Below, one piece after another: positions 18,157 to 26,559 of a stretch of DNA of 64,000 nt. The stretch's first letter is position 1, and every line of letters begins with the position of its first letter. The stretch spans positions 1 to 64,000 of the forward strand of contig NZ_WBKB01000005.1 in NCBI RefSeq assembly GCF_008831155.1, in the 5' to 3' direction. Made by a program: the position numbers and the translations under genes. Below the pieces are notes generated by a model. That model saw nothing but the letters and a program-made list of their open reading frames with translations. It searched no databases and had not been told where the DNA came from. Source of the stretch: Gulosibacter chungangensis (GTDB lineage Bacteria > Actinomycetota > Actinomycetes > Actinomycetales > Microbacteriaceae).

Positions 18157-19086
18157 TCAAAACGCTCGGTAGTCGATCTTTTCGAGGCGGGGTCCGCGAC
18201 GATCTCGTCGCGGACCAGTTGCCAGGATGAGTCGGAGCGCGCGGAACCGGTGACCGCGCCAAGGTTCGAGGGCGACGAGCATTTCTTCGTCGGTGAAATC
18301 GCGCCCTTCGAGCGCGTGCCCGACGTGCTTTCGTAAGTGGAAGTCGCCAACCGATACCGCATCCGCATCGCCCAGTGCACGCTGGGCGACTTCAGCGCTC
18401 GTCCACGCACCCACGCCGGGGAGCGACTCGAGCCTTGCCCGAGCATCCGCCGCATCGAAGCGCGTGAGTCGATCGATTGCTGCTGCGCGCTCAGCCAGCT
18501 GCACCACGGTGCGGCTTCTCGAAGGGTCGACTCCGGCTCGGTGCCAGGCCCAGCTTGGGATGCGCCGCCACGTTGCAGCATCCGGTGCCACGCGCATCCG
18601 CGCCGCGAGGTCTGCAGGAAGTGGACCCGGTGCTTGCTCGCCGAAGCGCATGACCAATCGCCGGTAGGAAGCAACAGCCTGCACGACGAGAACCTTTTGT
18701 TCAAGCACTACCGGCACGAGCTCGGCGAAGACCTCACCCGTGCGGGGAATGCGCATACCGCGGCGATGGCGATGCTCTGACTCGAGTTCCGGAAGAAGCG
18801 GCTCGAACCTTGAATCGTCGTCGGTTGCACCGCAGATATCGGGTGCGCGATCCAACGCTATCTCGGCACCGGGGCCCCACGCATGGGCACGGATGGAATC
18901 GCCCGATAGCTGTGTGAGCTGCAGTGTCGCCGGTCGACCGTTGAAACGTCGGGTAATGAGCGCATCCTGCCCAGGCGTAAGCCACTGAAACGTCGGATCG
19001 TACGCGCCATGCTGCAGCGACGACACTGTCGCACCCAAATCAGTGGGGTGCGGCGGCGTCCAGACGCGTTCGAGGTGTTCACTCAT
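18157..19086 (-). CDS. AlkA-like HhH-GPD DNA glycosylase
   Basis: The 309-residue protein has an AlkA-type N-terminal domain, then the helix-hairpin-helix LESLPGVGAWTSAEVAQ and the catalytic aspartate in AVSVGDFHLRKH (D248). It matches bacterial DNA-3-methyladenine glycosylase II proteins, which remove alkylated bases. There is no Ada-type methyl-accepting or AraC domain, so this is the short actinobacterial form. The ATG at 19086 (MSEHLERVW) is chosen by fit to the family length; an ATG at 19149 would add 21 residues. Neither has a strong ribosome site. It stands alone between unrelated genes. Confidence 0.82.
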   Translation of the reverse strand: MSEHLERVWTPPHPTDLGATVSSLQHGAYDPTFQWLTPGQDALITRRFNGRPATLQLTQLSGDSIRAHAWGPGAEIALDRAPDICGATDDDSRFEPLLPELESEHRHRRGMRIPRTGEVFAELVPVVLEQKVLVVQAVASYRRLVMRFGEQAPGPLPADLAARMRVAPDAATWRRIPSWAWHRAGVDPSRSRTVVQLAERAAAIDRLTRFDAADARARLESLPGVGAWTSAEVAQRALGDADAVSVGDFHLRKHVGHALEGRDFTDEEMLVALEPWRGHRFRALRLILATGPRRDRRGPRLEKIDYRAF

Positions 19087-19256
19087 GCGCCAATCATCAT
19101 GCCACCATCCGACGTTACGTTCGTTCGGTCTTGGTACGTGCGTTTTCATGAATGTCGGTGGCTTGTGATCAGATGTTCTTGGAACAAGGGAACGTTCCAA
19201 ATTATTCACTGTGGCCGTCATAGCTCGGCCAATGCACGGAAGAGGACGAATCGAAA

Positions 19257-19940
19257 TTGAACGCGAGCGGCAATAATGCTCAACCAGGTTGGTATCCAGA
19301 CCCGAGCGGGCAGCTTCGCTATTGGGACGGGAGTACTTGGCTGAATATCCCGGCACCGGCGCAAAACTCGGCTGCGCCTGGCACGGTTCCGGGGACTCCC
19401 ATGCCTGGTGTTGTCCCGAATCTGGGAGCTGGGCCTACGAGCAATAAGCCGCGCCGCAGAATGAGCAAGAACGCTCGTCGTTGGCTCATTATTGGGATCA
19501 TCGCAGCCGTGGTTCTTGTTGGTGGAAGCGCAATCGGGGTCGCGATTGGGCAGGCCAACAAGGAAGCAGCAATCGCCGAAGAAGAACAGCGCCAGCAGGA
19601 AGAACAAGACCGCGAGGAAGCCGATGCAATTGCCGCGCAAGAAGCCGAAGATGAAGACGAGCGGGAATTCCGTCGAGAACAAGTGGCGTTTATCGAGTCA
19701 AGAATCCAAAGCATGGCTGAGGAGCACGCGGCCGAAGGCTACATCGACGGTCCGATCATTGACGTTTCGTGCGCGCCCACGAATGGCGGTTCAACTGATG
19801 ACCTCACCGCGAAAACCACTGTCTTTGAGTGTTTCGTAGCAAATGAAGATAACGGTGACGGCACGATGCGCGGGCACTACTACAACGCAACGATGAATTG
19901 GACTGACGGCACGTTCACCTATGGGATGGGGCGCGCTTAG
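19257..19940 (+). CDS. DUF2510 membrane-anchored protein with coiled-coil region
   Basis: The 227-residue protein opens with a DUF2510 motif (PGWYPDPSG, LRYWDGSTW), followed by a Pro-rich linker, one membrane helix (about residues 73-96, WLIIGIIAAVVLVGG) and a strongly charged Glu/Gln segment likely to form a coiled coil (about 100-145). The C-terminal domain has two cysteines (SCAP, ECFV) that could form a disulfide outside the cell. The start is a TTG with AGAGGA upstream; it is needed because the DUF2510 motif begins only 10 residues later. The function is unknown; the family is typical of actinobacterial envelope proteins. Confidence 0.75.
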   Translation: MNASGNNAQPGWYPDPSGQLRYWDGSTWLNIPAPAQNSAAPGTVPGTPMPGVVPNLGAGPTSNKPRRRMSKNARRWLIIGIIAAVVLVGGSAIGVAIGQANKEAAIAEEEQRQQEEQDREEADAIAAQEAEDEDEREFRREQVAFIESRIQSMAEEHAAEGYIDGPIIDVSCAPTNGGSTDDLTAKTTVFECFVANEDNGDGTMRGHYYNATMNWTDGTFTYGMGRA

Positions 19941-20012
19941 CGGAGGCCTGAACCCGCTGAAGAACAACCGGCTTTAGCCAGGTTCGGGCAGTTTGCTAGA
20001 GTGTCGACGAAC

Positions 20013-20050
20013 GCCCCGGTGTTGCCTCTGCTTTAGCATGCACCCGGGGC
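20013..20050. terminator. GC-rich hairpin between convergent genes
   Basis: GCCCCGGTG pairs with CACCCGGGGC (one bulged base) across a 19-base loop and is followed by TCTTACGTT. It lies between the DUF2510 gene and the convergent yihY-like gene and probably terminates one or both. Confidence 0.5.
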
Positions 20051-20159
20051 TCTTACGTTACTTCTGGTAAAACTGGCCCGGCTTGGTCAAGGTAGTGGGC
20101 GGCCTGGGAGTGGTTGCACTGAAGTGGTCACCCTGATGTATAAACGCGCTTTCGACCAC

Positions 20160-21197
20160 TCAAATATCAGGTGCATCGCTCGTAGCCGACTCGCGAATCT
20201 GCCGCGCCTGTTCGATGTCCTTCGCGTGACGCGCTGCACGCTTATCGCTCGCCCTCGTATCGCGCGGTGGCAGCTGGATTTCGTACTCGGCGTGAATTCC
20301 AGCCTGCAGCTGGCGGCGACGCTCGAGTTCGCTATCGAGCTGGGCACCGAACAGCAGAATCGCGTTGATGATGTAGAGCCACATCAGCAGGATGATCACA
20401 CCGGCAAGCGCACCATAGGTCGCGTTGTAGTTCGCAAAGTTCGCGACATAAATCACGAACCCTATCGTGGCCAACACCGAGACTGCGATCGCGAGGAGCG
20501 CACCGATGCTCAGCCAACGGAACTTCGGCTGCTTCACGTTTGGCGTGACGTAATAAAGGAGCGCCACCACAAACACCACAATCCCCGCGAGGATGAACCA
20601 CTTCACCACATTCCAAATCGCGAGCGTCAGCGGAGCTAACCCGAACGCATCCCCAAACGCCTCGGCGACCGGACCCGACAGCACCAGGATCGAGACCGAG
20701 ATCGTACCGAGCACAAGCAGCAGCACAGTCCACAAATACATCTGTGCGTAGTACTTGATGAAGCTGCGGCCCTCGGTGGTGTCGTAGATTCGATTCATCG
20801 CTCGACCAAACGCGCGCACGTAGCCCGAAGATGACCACATCGCGACCACGAGACCGGCAATCAGACCCGTGCCGGGAGCGGGCGCCGTGAGGATTGCGGC
20901 GACCGTGGGATACACGGCCGTCCACGTCGTTTCGGTCACAAGACCGCTGGCGTGCTCGAGCGCGGAGGACAGCGCATCCGGGCTCTGCCCAAACAAGCTC
21001 AGGATCGCGACGATCGCGATCAGCGCGGGGAAGAGCGAAAGTAGCGAGCGGAAGCTCAGCCCTGCAGCTAGGTCGAGGCAACCATCCGCGAGAAACTCGC
21101 GATAGGCATATCGGCCCACGATCAACCAGCTGGATTTCGGGGTGGCTGCGGTGTCGCTCGGGGTGGCTGCAGGGGGCTGCTCATCCTGGGAACTCAT
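20160..21197 (-). CDS. YihY/BrkB-family inner membrane protein
   Basis: The 345-residue protein matches the YihY (formerly ribonuclease BN) family: AAGLSFRSLLSLFPALIAI near the N-terminus, MWSSSGYVRAFGRAMNRIYDT in the middle (split MWSSSGYVRAF, GRAMNRIYDT), and about six membrane helices. It has an N-terminal cytoplasmic tail rich in Pro and Thr and a charged C-terminal tail. The family's transport or lipid-related role is not established, and the old RNase BN label is known to be wrong. The frame is complete with an ATG at 21197. It is divergent from an SDR gene. Confidence 0.85.
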   Translation of the reverse strand: MSSQDEQPPAATPSDTAATPKSSWLIVGRYAYREFLADGCLDLAAGLSFRSLLSLFPALIAIVAILSLFGQSPDALSSALEHASGLVTETTWTAVYPTVAAILTAPAPGTGLIAGLVVAMWSSSGYVRAFGRAMNRIYDTTEGRSFIKYYAQMYLWTVLLLVLGTISVSILVLSGPVAEAFGDAFGLAPLTLAIWNVVKWFILAGIVVFVVALLYYVTPNVKQPKFRWLSIGALLAIAVSVLATIGFVIYVANFANYNATYGALAGVIILLMWLYIINAILLFGAQLDSELERRRQLQAGIHAEYEIQLPPRDTRASDKRAARHAKDIEQARQIRESATSDAPDI

Positions 21198-21417
21198 GGC
21201 GGGATCTCACTAACCGGGTCGACGCTGCTCGTTGCTGTCTATCGTCCCAGGCCGCAGGCGATTCGGTTGTCGAGACACGACTTCGGGCTTGAGCGGTGGA
21301 CGCCGGATGTGGTTTCCGAACGCGGTAACGTATTCCGCCGATTTTGCAATCACCTGGTCCGCAGTATTCCGAGAAATTCTTGAGTTCACCCCAATCTTTA
21401 CCAATGAAGGACTACGA

Positions 21418-22242
21418 ATGACTCGCACATATATTGTCACCGGCGCCGGCTCTGGAATCGGTAAGAAAACAGCTGAGCTTCTTCGCGAACAAGGCCACCG
21501 CGTGATCGGTGTCGACCTGCGCGGCACCGACGTTGACGGTGACCTTGGCACTCCCGACGGTCGGCAGGCCGCAGTCAAGGCCGCGCTCGAGGCGGCCGAT
21601 AACAAAGTGGATGCGGTGATCGCCTGTGCGGGAATCTCCCACCCGATCCCGGCGACTGCGGCCGTCAATTACTTCGGTATGACCGAGTTCCTTGAAGGAG
21701 TTCGCCCAGTTCTTGCGCAGTCGGATGCGCCGCGCGCTGCCCTGATCTCTTCGATGTCGTCGCTGCAGCCACACTTCCCACAATTAACCGATGCACTGCT
21801 TGAGAATGACGAACCAAAGTCGCTTGAAATCGCGGCCAAGCTCGCCGAGGACCCGCAGCTCGGGAACCTCATCTATGCATCCTCGAAGCGTGCAATCTCA
21901 CGCTGGGTACGCGCACAGTCAGTGACGGCTGACTGGGCCGGGGCAGGTATCCCGCTCAACGCCGTCGGGCCGGGCGTCGTCAATACGCCGATGACGGCCG
22001 AGCTGCTGAGCAACGAGGAATCGGTCAAATTCCTCGACGCTGTTGTGCCGATGCCGCTCAACTCGCACCAGCCGCCAGAATCGATCGCCAACCTGTTGAT
22101 CTGGCTCACCTCAGTTGCGAACACGCTCTGCGCAGGCCAGACCATCTACTGCGACGGCGGCGCGGACGTGGTCCTGCGCGGTGAGGACGCCTGGAGCTGG
22201 GCCGACGAACGGGTCGCGGAGTACTTCTCGAAGCTTGGCTAA
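21418..22242 (+). CDS. SDR-family oxidoreductase
   Basis: The 274-residue protein has the short-chain dehydrogenase cofactor motif TGAGSGIG at residues 8-15, the VDL strand end that favours NAD(H), and the catalytic Y153-x-x-x-K157 (YASSK). The serine is in ISSMSS. GAAGGA lies 7 bases before the ATG. The substrate cannot be told from sequence; homologues are annotated as 3-alpha-hydroxysteroid dehydrogenase-like because of the insert between strand 5 and the YxxxK motif (LLENDEPKSLEIAAKL). It overlaps the convergent osmoprotectant-binding gene by 4 bases at the stops. Confidence 0.85.
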   Translation: MTRTYIVTGAGSGIGKKTAELLREQGHRVIGVDLRGTDVDGDLGTPDGRQAAVKAALEAADNKVDAVIACAGISHPIPATAAVNYFGMTEFLEGVRPVLAQSDAPRAALISSMSSLQPHFPQLTDALLENDEPKSLEIAAKLAEDPQLGNLIYASSKRAISRWVRAQSVTADWAGAGIPLNAVGPGVVNTPMTAELLSNEESVKFLDAVVPMPLNSHQPPESIANLLIWLTSVANTLCAGQTIYCDGGADVVLRGEDAWSWADERVAEYFSKLG

Positions 22243-23165
22243 ATGAGACCCTTCTCAGTCAGCCACTGGCTGGCGATGTCGGCCGGTGACATTTGCTCCT
22301 CGGTGCTCTGCACACCCATTGCGACGAGGCCGTCTTCGGTGAGCTGCGCGCTAACCGCATTAATCACATCGGCGATTTCTGGGGCAACATCGGTCGAGGC
22401 GATCGGGACCACGTTGGATGCGAGGATCAGGTTCTCGGGGTCTTCCAACGCCACGATGTCCTCGGTCTGGAAGGCGGGTGAGGCGGTGTAAATATCCGCG
22501 ACCTGCACCTCACCGGCGAGCAAGGCCTCAAGCGTCGTGTCGCCGGTCGCAGAGAATGCCAGGTCCACGCCGTACACGTCCTTCGCACCGGCGGGACCGT
22601 ACGGGCGCTGCTCGAATTCGGGTGCTGCCCCGATCGTCACCTGCTCCGGCACGTTGGTGAGATCCGCAATTGTCGTGAGATTGTGCTCAGCGGCGAATTC
22701 CTGTGTGACGGTATAGGTGTCTTGATCGCTCGCCTCCGAGTAATTAAGCGCGGTCAACTGTTCGGGCAGCGCATCCTGCAACGCAGCATAGACATTCTCC
22801 GGGCTCGTGGCCTCGACCGCATCGTCATAGAACTCCAGCAGGTTCCCGGTGTACTCCGGGAACAGATCAATCGCGCCCGACTCGAGTTCGGGCATATACG
22901 CATCCCGCTGGCCGACATTGAACTGCCGCTCGACCGTGAAGCCGGCATTCTCGAGTGCCTGCGCGTAAATCTCGGCCACGATCTCATTCGAATAGTAGGC
23001 CTGCGAACCGACCACAATGGTCGAAGCGTCGCCGTCGGCCGCATCGGTCGGCTCGTCGAGTGGGTTGCCACTCGCGCAACCTGAGAGCACTAATGCGAGG
23101 GCCAACGCGCCACCGGTCGCCATCGCGAGGCGCGAACCTGATCGTGAATTTCGTCGCTTGAACAT
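22239..23165 (-). CDS. OpuC/OsmF-type osmoprotectant-binding lipoprotein
   Basis: The 308-residue protein begins with a lipoprotein signal peptide ending in the lipobox LSGC. The mature part shows the glycine betaine/choline-binding (OpuAC) family pattern: VGSQAYYSNEIVAEIYAQ, FNVGQRDAYMPELESGAIDL (split FNVGQRDAYMP, ELESGAIDL), FPEYTGNLLEF and PVIAS-like hinge PIASTDVAPE. It captures betaine, choline or a similar solute outside the membrane for the permeases encoded just upstream on the same strand. It is the last gene of a four-gene operon (ATPase, permease, permease, binding protein). Exact ligand unknown. Confidence 0.88.
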   Translation of the reverse strand: MFKRRNSRSGSRLAMATGGALALALVLSGCASGNPLDEPTDAADGDASTIVVGSQAYYSNEIVAEIYAQALENAGFTVERQFNVGQRDAYMPELESGAIDLFPEYTGNLLEFYDDAVEATSPENVYAALQDALPEQLTALNYSEASDQDTYTVTQEFAAEHNLTTIADLTNVPEQVTIGAAPEFEQRPYGPAGAKDVYGVDLAFSATGDTTLEALLAGEVQVADIYTASPAFQTEDIVALEDPENLILASNVVPIASTDVAPEIADVINAVSAQLTEDGLVAMGVQSTEEQMSPADIASQWLTEKGLI

Positions 23166-23186
23166 GAGCTTCCTCTCGATTGTGAT

Positions 23187-23879
23187 TTAGGTCGTAGCTT
23201 CGGCGGGAATTTTGGCCCGGATGCCTTTGGGCACGACGGCGCGTTGCACGAGGGCGAGGATGAGATCGACGATGAGTGCGAGCACCGCGACGAGGATCGC
23301 CCCGCCGAGCACCTGGTCGAAGCGACGCAGCGGGATGCCCTGAATAATCGGCCAGCCGAGCCCGCCGAGATTCACGTACGCGGCGATCGTCACGGTCGCG
23401 ATCACCTGCAGCGTCGCCGATCGCAGGCCACCGATCAAAAGCGGCAACCCGAGCGGCACCTCCACCTTCCACAGCACCTGCCACTGCGTCATACCAGATG
23501 CGCGGGCCGCGTCGACGACTTTGCGATCCACCGCCTCGAACCCGGTATAGGCACCCGCAAGCAGCGACGGAATGGCGAGCAACACGAAGGTGATCGTCGC
23601 GGCTTCCGGAACCCGCAGCACACCCAGCAGCAGCACGAGCAGGACCATCAACCCGAAGGAAGGCACCGCGCGGGCAGCACCCGAAAATGTGACCGCCACC
23701 TCCCGGCCGCGACCGGTGTGGCCGATCCACCAGCCGACGGGGACGGCGATAACAGCCGCGAGCAGCACGGCAATCGCGGTGTAGAACAGGTGCTGTCCGA
23801 GTAGCACTGGCAGGGCATACGCGCCCTCGAATCGTTCGGGGGAGAAGAGCCAAGCGAACGCTTCTGCGAAGAGATTCAT
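23187..23879 (-). CDS. OpuC-type ABC permease (second permease)
   Basis: The 230-residue protein has about six membrane helices and the EAA loop (VVDAARASGMTQWQVLWKVEVPLG is split VVDAARASGM, QWQVLWKVEVPLG) that docks to the ATPase. This fits the OpuCB/OpuCD permeases, which are around 210-240 residues. The ATG at 23879 overlaps the end of the previous permease gene by 4 bases (ATGA type), so the two are coupled. The pair forms the membrane channel of the importer. Confidence 0.87.
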   Translation of the reverse strand: MNLFAEAFAWLFSPERFEGAYALPVLLGQHLFYTAIAVLLAAVIAVPVGWWIGHTGRGREVAVTFSGAARAVPSFGLMVLLVLLLGVLRVPEAATITFVLLAIPSLLAGAYTGFEAVDRKVVDAARASGMTQWQVLWKVEVPLGLPLLIGGLRSATLQVIATVTIAAYVNLGGLGWPIIQGIPLRRFDQVLGGAILVAVLALIVDLILALVQRAVVPKGIRAKIPAEATT

Positions 23880-24574
23880 GCTGTGTGCTCCGCGATTGTG
23901 GAGCGTTCTGCGCTCGCAGTGTTGCCCTCGGTCTGCGGGGCCGCTGCCCGCAACCACGGCATCAGGATGCGGCCGGCGACTACCAGCAGCAGGTCAATCA
24001 CGAGCGCCACGATGACCACGGCGACGACACCGGCGAAGACCTCTGCGATCAGTCTTCGCTGCAGTCCATTTGTAAACAGGTAGCCGAGGTTTGTGACGCC
24101 GATGAGGATGCCCACGGTGGCAAGTGAAATCGTGCTCACGGCGGCAACGCGCAGGCCCGCCAGGATCACCGGTCCCGCAAGCGGTAGATCGACCGCCCAA
24201 AACCGGCGACCACCCGCGTAACCCATCGCGGTCGCCGATTGCCGCACATCCGCATCCACCGAATCGAGACCATCGGCGACCGAACGCACCAAAATCGCCA
24301 CCGCATAAATCGTCAGCGCGATCACAAGATTTATCTCGCTGATCGCAGAATAACCAAGCACCGCGGGCAGCAGCACGAGCAGCGCGAGCGACGGGATCGT
24401 GTACAGCAGGCCCGTGAGCACAATGATCGGGCCGCGCACGAGCCGGAAGCGCCACGCGAGCCAGCCGAGGGGCACCGAGAGCACAAGGCCGAGCAGGATT
24501 GGGATGACGCTCTGCCGCAAGTGGATGAGCGTGAGTTCGAGAATGAGCCCGAGATTGTCGGCGACCCAGGTCAC
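23876..24574 (-). CDS. OpuC-type ABC permease (first permease)
   Basis: The protein (232 residues from a GTG at 24574) has six predicted membrane helices, an IPSLALLVLLPAVLG stretch typical of OpuCB, and an EAA loop (DVRQSATAMGYAGGRRFWAV). The GTG is one base after the ATPase gene's TGA and is preceded by GAAGGCGGCGA; an ATG at 24604 inside the ATPase gene would add 10 residues but has no ribosome site. It is the membrane partner of the next permease. Confidence 0.85.
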   Translation of the reverse strand: MTWVADNLGLILELTLIHLRQSVIPILLGLVLSVPLGWLAWRFRLVRGPIIVLTGLLYTIPSLALLVLLPAVLGYSAISEINLVIALTIYAVAILVRSVADGLDSVDADVRQSATAMGYAGGRRFWAVDLPLAGPVILAGLRVAAVSTISLATVGILIGVTNLGYLFTNGLQRRLIAEVFAGVVAVVIVALVIDLLLVVAGRILMPWLRAAAPQTEGNTASAERSTIAEHTA

Positions 24575-24575
24575 G

Positions 24576-25427
24576 TCACTCGCCGCCTTCGGGTGTGGAT
24601 GCATGGTCGTCGGGACTCTCGCGCAAGACGCCCTGCGTGCGCCCCTGCTCGTCAACGAGCACCCGACCGTTCGGGGTCTGCTTGATGTGCAGCGCGCGGC
24701 GGCCGCGTTCGGCGCCGATGAATGATGCGACGAACTCGTTGGCGGGAGCCTCTAGGATCTCGCTGGGGCTTCCGACCTGGATGATTTGCGCACCCTTGCC
24801 GAGGATTACCACCTGATCGCCCAGCAGGAACGCCTCGTCGATATCGTGGGTTACGAACACCACGGTCTTGTCGAGTTCGCGCTGCAGCCGGATGAGTTCC
24901 TGCTGCAGATCGGCGCGGACGATCGGGTCAACCGCACCGAAGGGCTCATCCATGAGCAGGATGTTCGGGTCGGCAGCAAGCCCCCGTGCGACGCCCACAC
25001 GCTGTTGCTGCCCGCCGGAAAGCTGGCTCGGATAACGCTTCGCGAGATTCTGGTCGAGACCCACCGTGTCGAGCAGCTCGCGGGCGCGTTCATGTGCTTC
25101 CCGCTTTTTCGTGCCGCCCAGCCTCAGCACCGTGGCGATATTGTCGAGCACCGTGAAGTGGGGGAGTAACCCCGAGTTCTGCATCACGTAACCGATGCTC
25201 CGGCGCAGCGCCACCGGGTCCTTGCTGAGCACGCTCTCGCCGTCGATCGCGACATCGCCTGACGTGGGTTCAACCATCCGGTTGATCATCCGCAGCAGCG
25301 TGGTCTTGCCGCATCCCGAAGAGCCAACGAACACCGTGGTCTTGCGGCATGGGATCACGAGACTGAATTCCCGGACAGCCTCGGTGCCATCGGGAAAACG
25401 CTTCGTCACCGCGCGGAACTTGATCAT
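24576..25427 (-). CDS. OpuC-type ABC transporter ATPase
   Basis: The 283-residue ATPase has Walker A GSSGCGKTT, signature LSGGQQQR, Walker B ILLMDEPFGAVDP and the H-loop VTHDIDEA. This is the proline/betaine group (ProV/OpuCA). The C-terminal tail is short, without the paired CBS domains that sense ionic strength in OpuA/OpuCA proteins, so regulation of transport may differ. It is the first gene of the operon. Its start is about 140 bases from a MarR-type palindrome in the divergent promoter region. Confidence 0.9.
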   Translation of the reverse strand: MIKFRAVTKRFPDGTEAVREFSLVIPCRKTTVFVGSSGCGKTTLLRMINRMVEPTSGDVAIDGESVLSKDPVALRRSIGYVMQNSGLLPHFTVLDNIATVLRLGGTKKREAHERARELLDTVGLDQNLAKRYPSQLSGGQQQRVGVARGLAADPNILLMDEPFGAVDPIVRADLQQELIRLQRELDKTVVFVTHDIDEAFLLGDQVVILGKGAQIIQVGSPSEILEAPANEFVASFIGAERGRRALHIKQTPNGRVLVDEQGRTQGVLRESPDDHASTPEGGE

Positions 25428-25565
25428 GAGGCAGGCACACTTCGGGTTCGGAACTGCAAAAACCCTGATGTAGCGATCAACGGCTCGCCTCCTCGCATGC
25501 TCTTCGAGCGTATCGCAGAAGCCCCAAGAACCCTGCGAAACCGGTAAGCACAGCCATCACCCAGC

Positions 25566-25593
25566 AAATTTATCTTGACATCAAGATAAATTT
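25566..25593. promoter_or_regulatory. Long MarR-type palindrome over the -35 box
   Basis: AAATTTATCTTGA and its exact complement are separated by two bases (28 bp in total). ATCTTGA-N2-TCAAGAT is the kind of operator bound by MarR-family repressors. The centre of the dyad contains TTGACA (25575-25580), which is a perfect -35 for the downstream operon with TGTACT 17 bases further. No MarR gene is in the window. Confidence 0.75.
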
Positions 25594-25597
25594 GGCC

Positions 25598-25630
25598 TGT
25601 ACTGGAATCACTTAGGTAAGGCTTACCTAA
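25598..25630 (+). promoter_or_regulatory. -10 element and exact DtxR/IdeR iron box
   Basis: TGTACT (25598-25603) is the -10 partner of TTGACA at 25575. Right behind it, 25612-25630 matches the DtxR/IdeR consensus TWAGGTWAGSCTWACCTWA at all 19 positions, within a dyad with 11-bp arms (25610-25632). The box would cover the transcription start, so iron-loaded repressor should block the MmgE/PrpD-ComA-YrdC operon. Confidence 0.85.
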
Positions 25631-25655
25631 GTTTGCAATCAGTAGGAGGGCAACC

Positions 25656-26533
25656 GTGAAAACAGAAGTCACCCAGCTCGCCGAATTCGTGGCCAAGGCC
25701 TCGTTCGACGACCTCAGCGCAGAAGCGCTCGAGCAGCTCAAGATCCGCGTTCTCGACACCCTTGGCGTCGCCATCGGCGCAATCGACGCCGAACCGATCG
25801 TCGCAATTCGTGGCCTCGTCGAAGACCTTGGCGGAGCACCCGCAGCCACCCTCATTGGCGGTGGCAAGACCGCGCCCGACCGCGCGGCGTTCTACAACAG
25901 CGCACTGAGTCGCTACCTCGACTTCATGGACTCGTACCTCGCTAAGGGCGAAACGAACCACCCGTCAGACAACTTCGGGGCCGTGCTCGCGGCCGCCGAA
26001 TCGGTCGGCGCATCCGGCAAGGAATTGCTTACCGCATTCGGCGTCGCCTACCAGGTCCACGCACGTCTCTCAGATGTCGCGCCGGTGCGCGCCAAGGGCT
26101 TTGACCACACCACCCAAGGTGCCTATGCTGCAGCCGCCTCGGCGGCGAATTGAACCCCGCGCAGTATGCGCCCGAGCGCATCGTGGCCGATGACGTGCAG
26201 ACGCTGATGAAGAAGATCACCATCGTGCCGTCTGATGAATATTCGGCACGCTTCCCCGACGAGATGCCAGCCTTCCTCGAAGTGGAACTCGCAGACGGCA
26301 AGGTGCTCAGCTCCGAACGCAACTCCTACGAGGGCTTCCACGACGACCCGCTCAGCTGGGAAGGTGCGCGCCGCAAGTTCGACGCGCTCACCACGCCGTT
26401 CGCGGATCTCGACCTGCGCGAGCAGATCGCCGCAATCGTGAACGATCTCGAAAACCGCGACGTCGCCGAACTCACCGAGGTACTCGCCCGCGTGAGTCTC
26501 ACCCGCTGCGAAGTCCAGCCCGCCCTCGCCTAA
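25656..26533 (+). pseudogene. MmgE/PrpD-family gene with internal deletion and frame change
   Basis: The first 165 codons (GTG at 25656, with AGGAGGG before it) match the N-terminal part of MmgE/PrpD proteins (LDTLGVAIGA, ALSRYLDFMDSYLAKG, HPSDNF), then stop at 26153. From about 26150 a second frame resumes with the family's C-terminal part (DVQTLMKKITIV, EVELADGKVL, KFDALTTPFADLDL) to 26533. The family is normally about 450 residues. The middle, about 160-170 residues including part of the active site, is missing, and the two pieces are out of frame. It therefore looks like a deletion pseudogene. Intact members act as 2-methylcitrate or cis-aconitate dehydratase/decarboxylase-like enzymes. 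It is the first gene of the iron-box operon. Confidence 0.82.
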
Positions 26534-26559
26534 TCGACTCCAGACCTAAGGAAACACCT

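Noticed and set aside
17978-18262. Upstream extension of the nucleotidyltransferase frame to 18262
   Set aside because: It would overlap the glycosylase gene in another frame and adds residues without family similarity; the ATG at 17977 has its own ribosome site.
20013-20050. tRNA or other small RNA gene
   Set aside because: The stem is terminator-like; there is no cloverleaf and no T-arm GGTTCRA motif.
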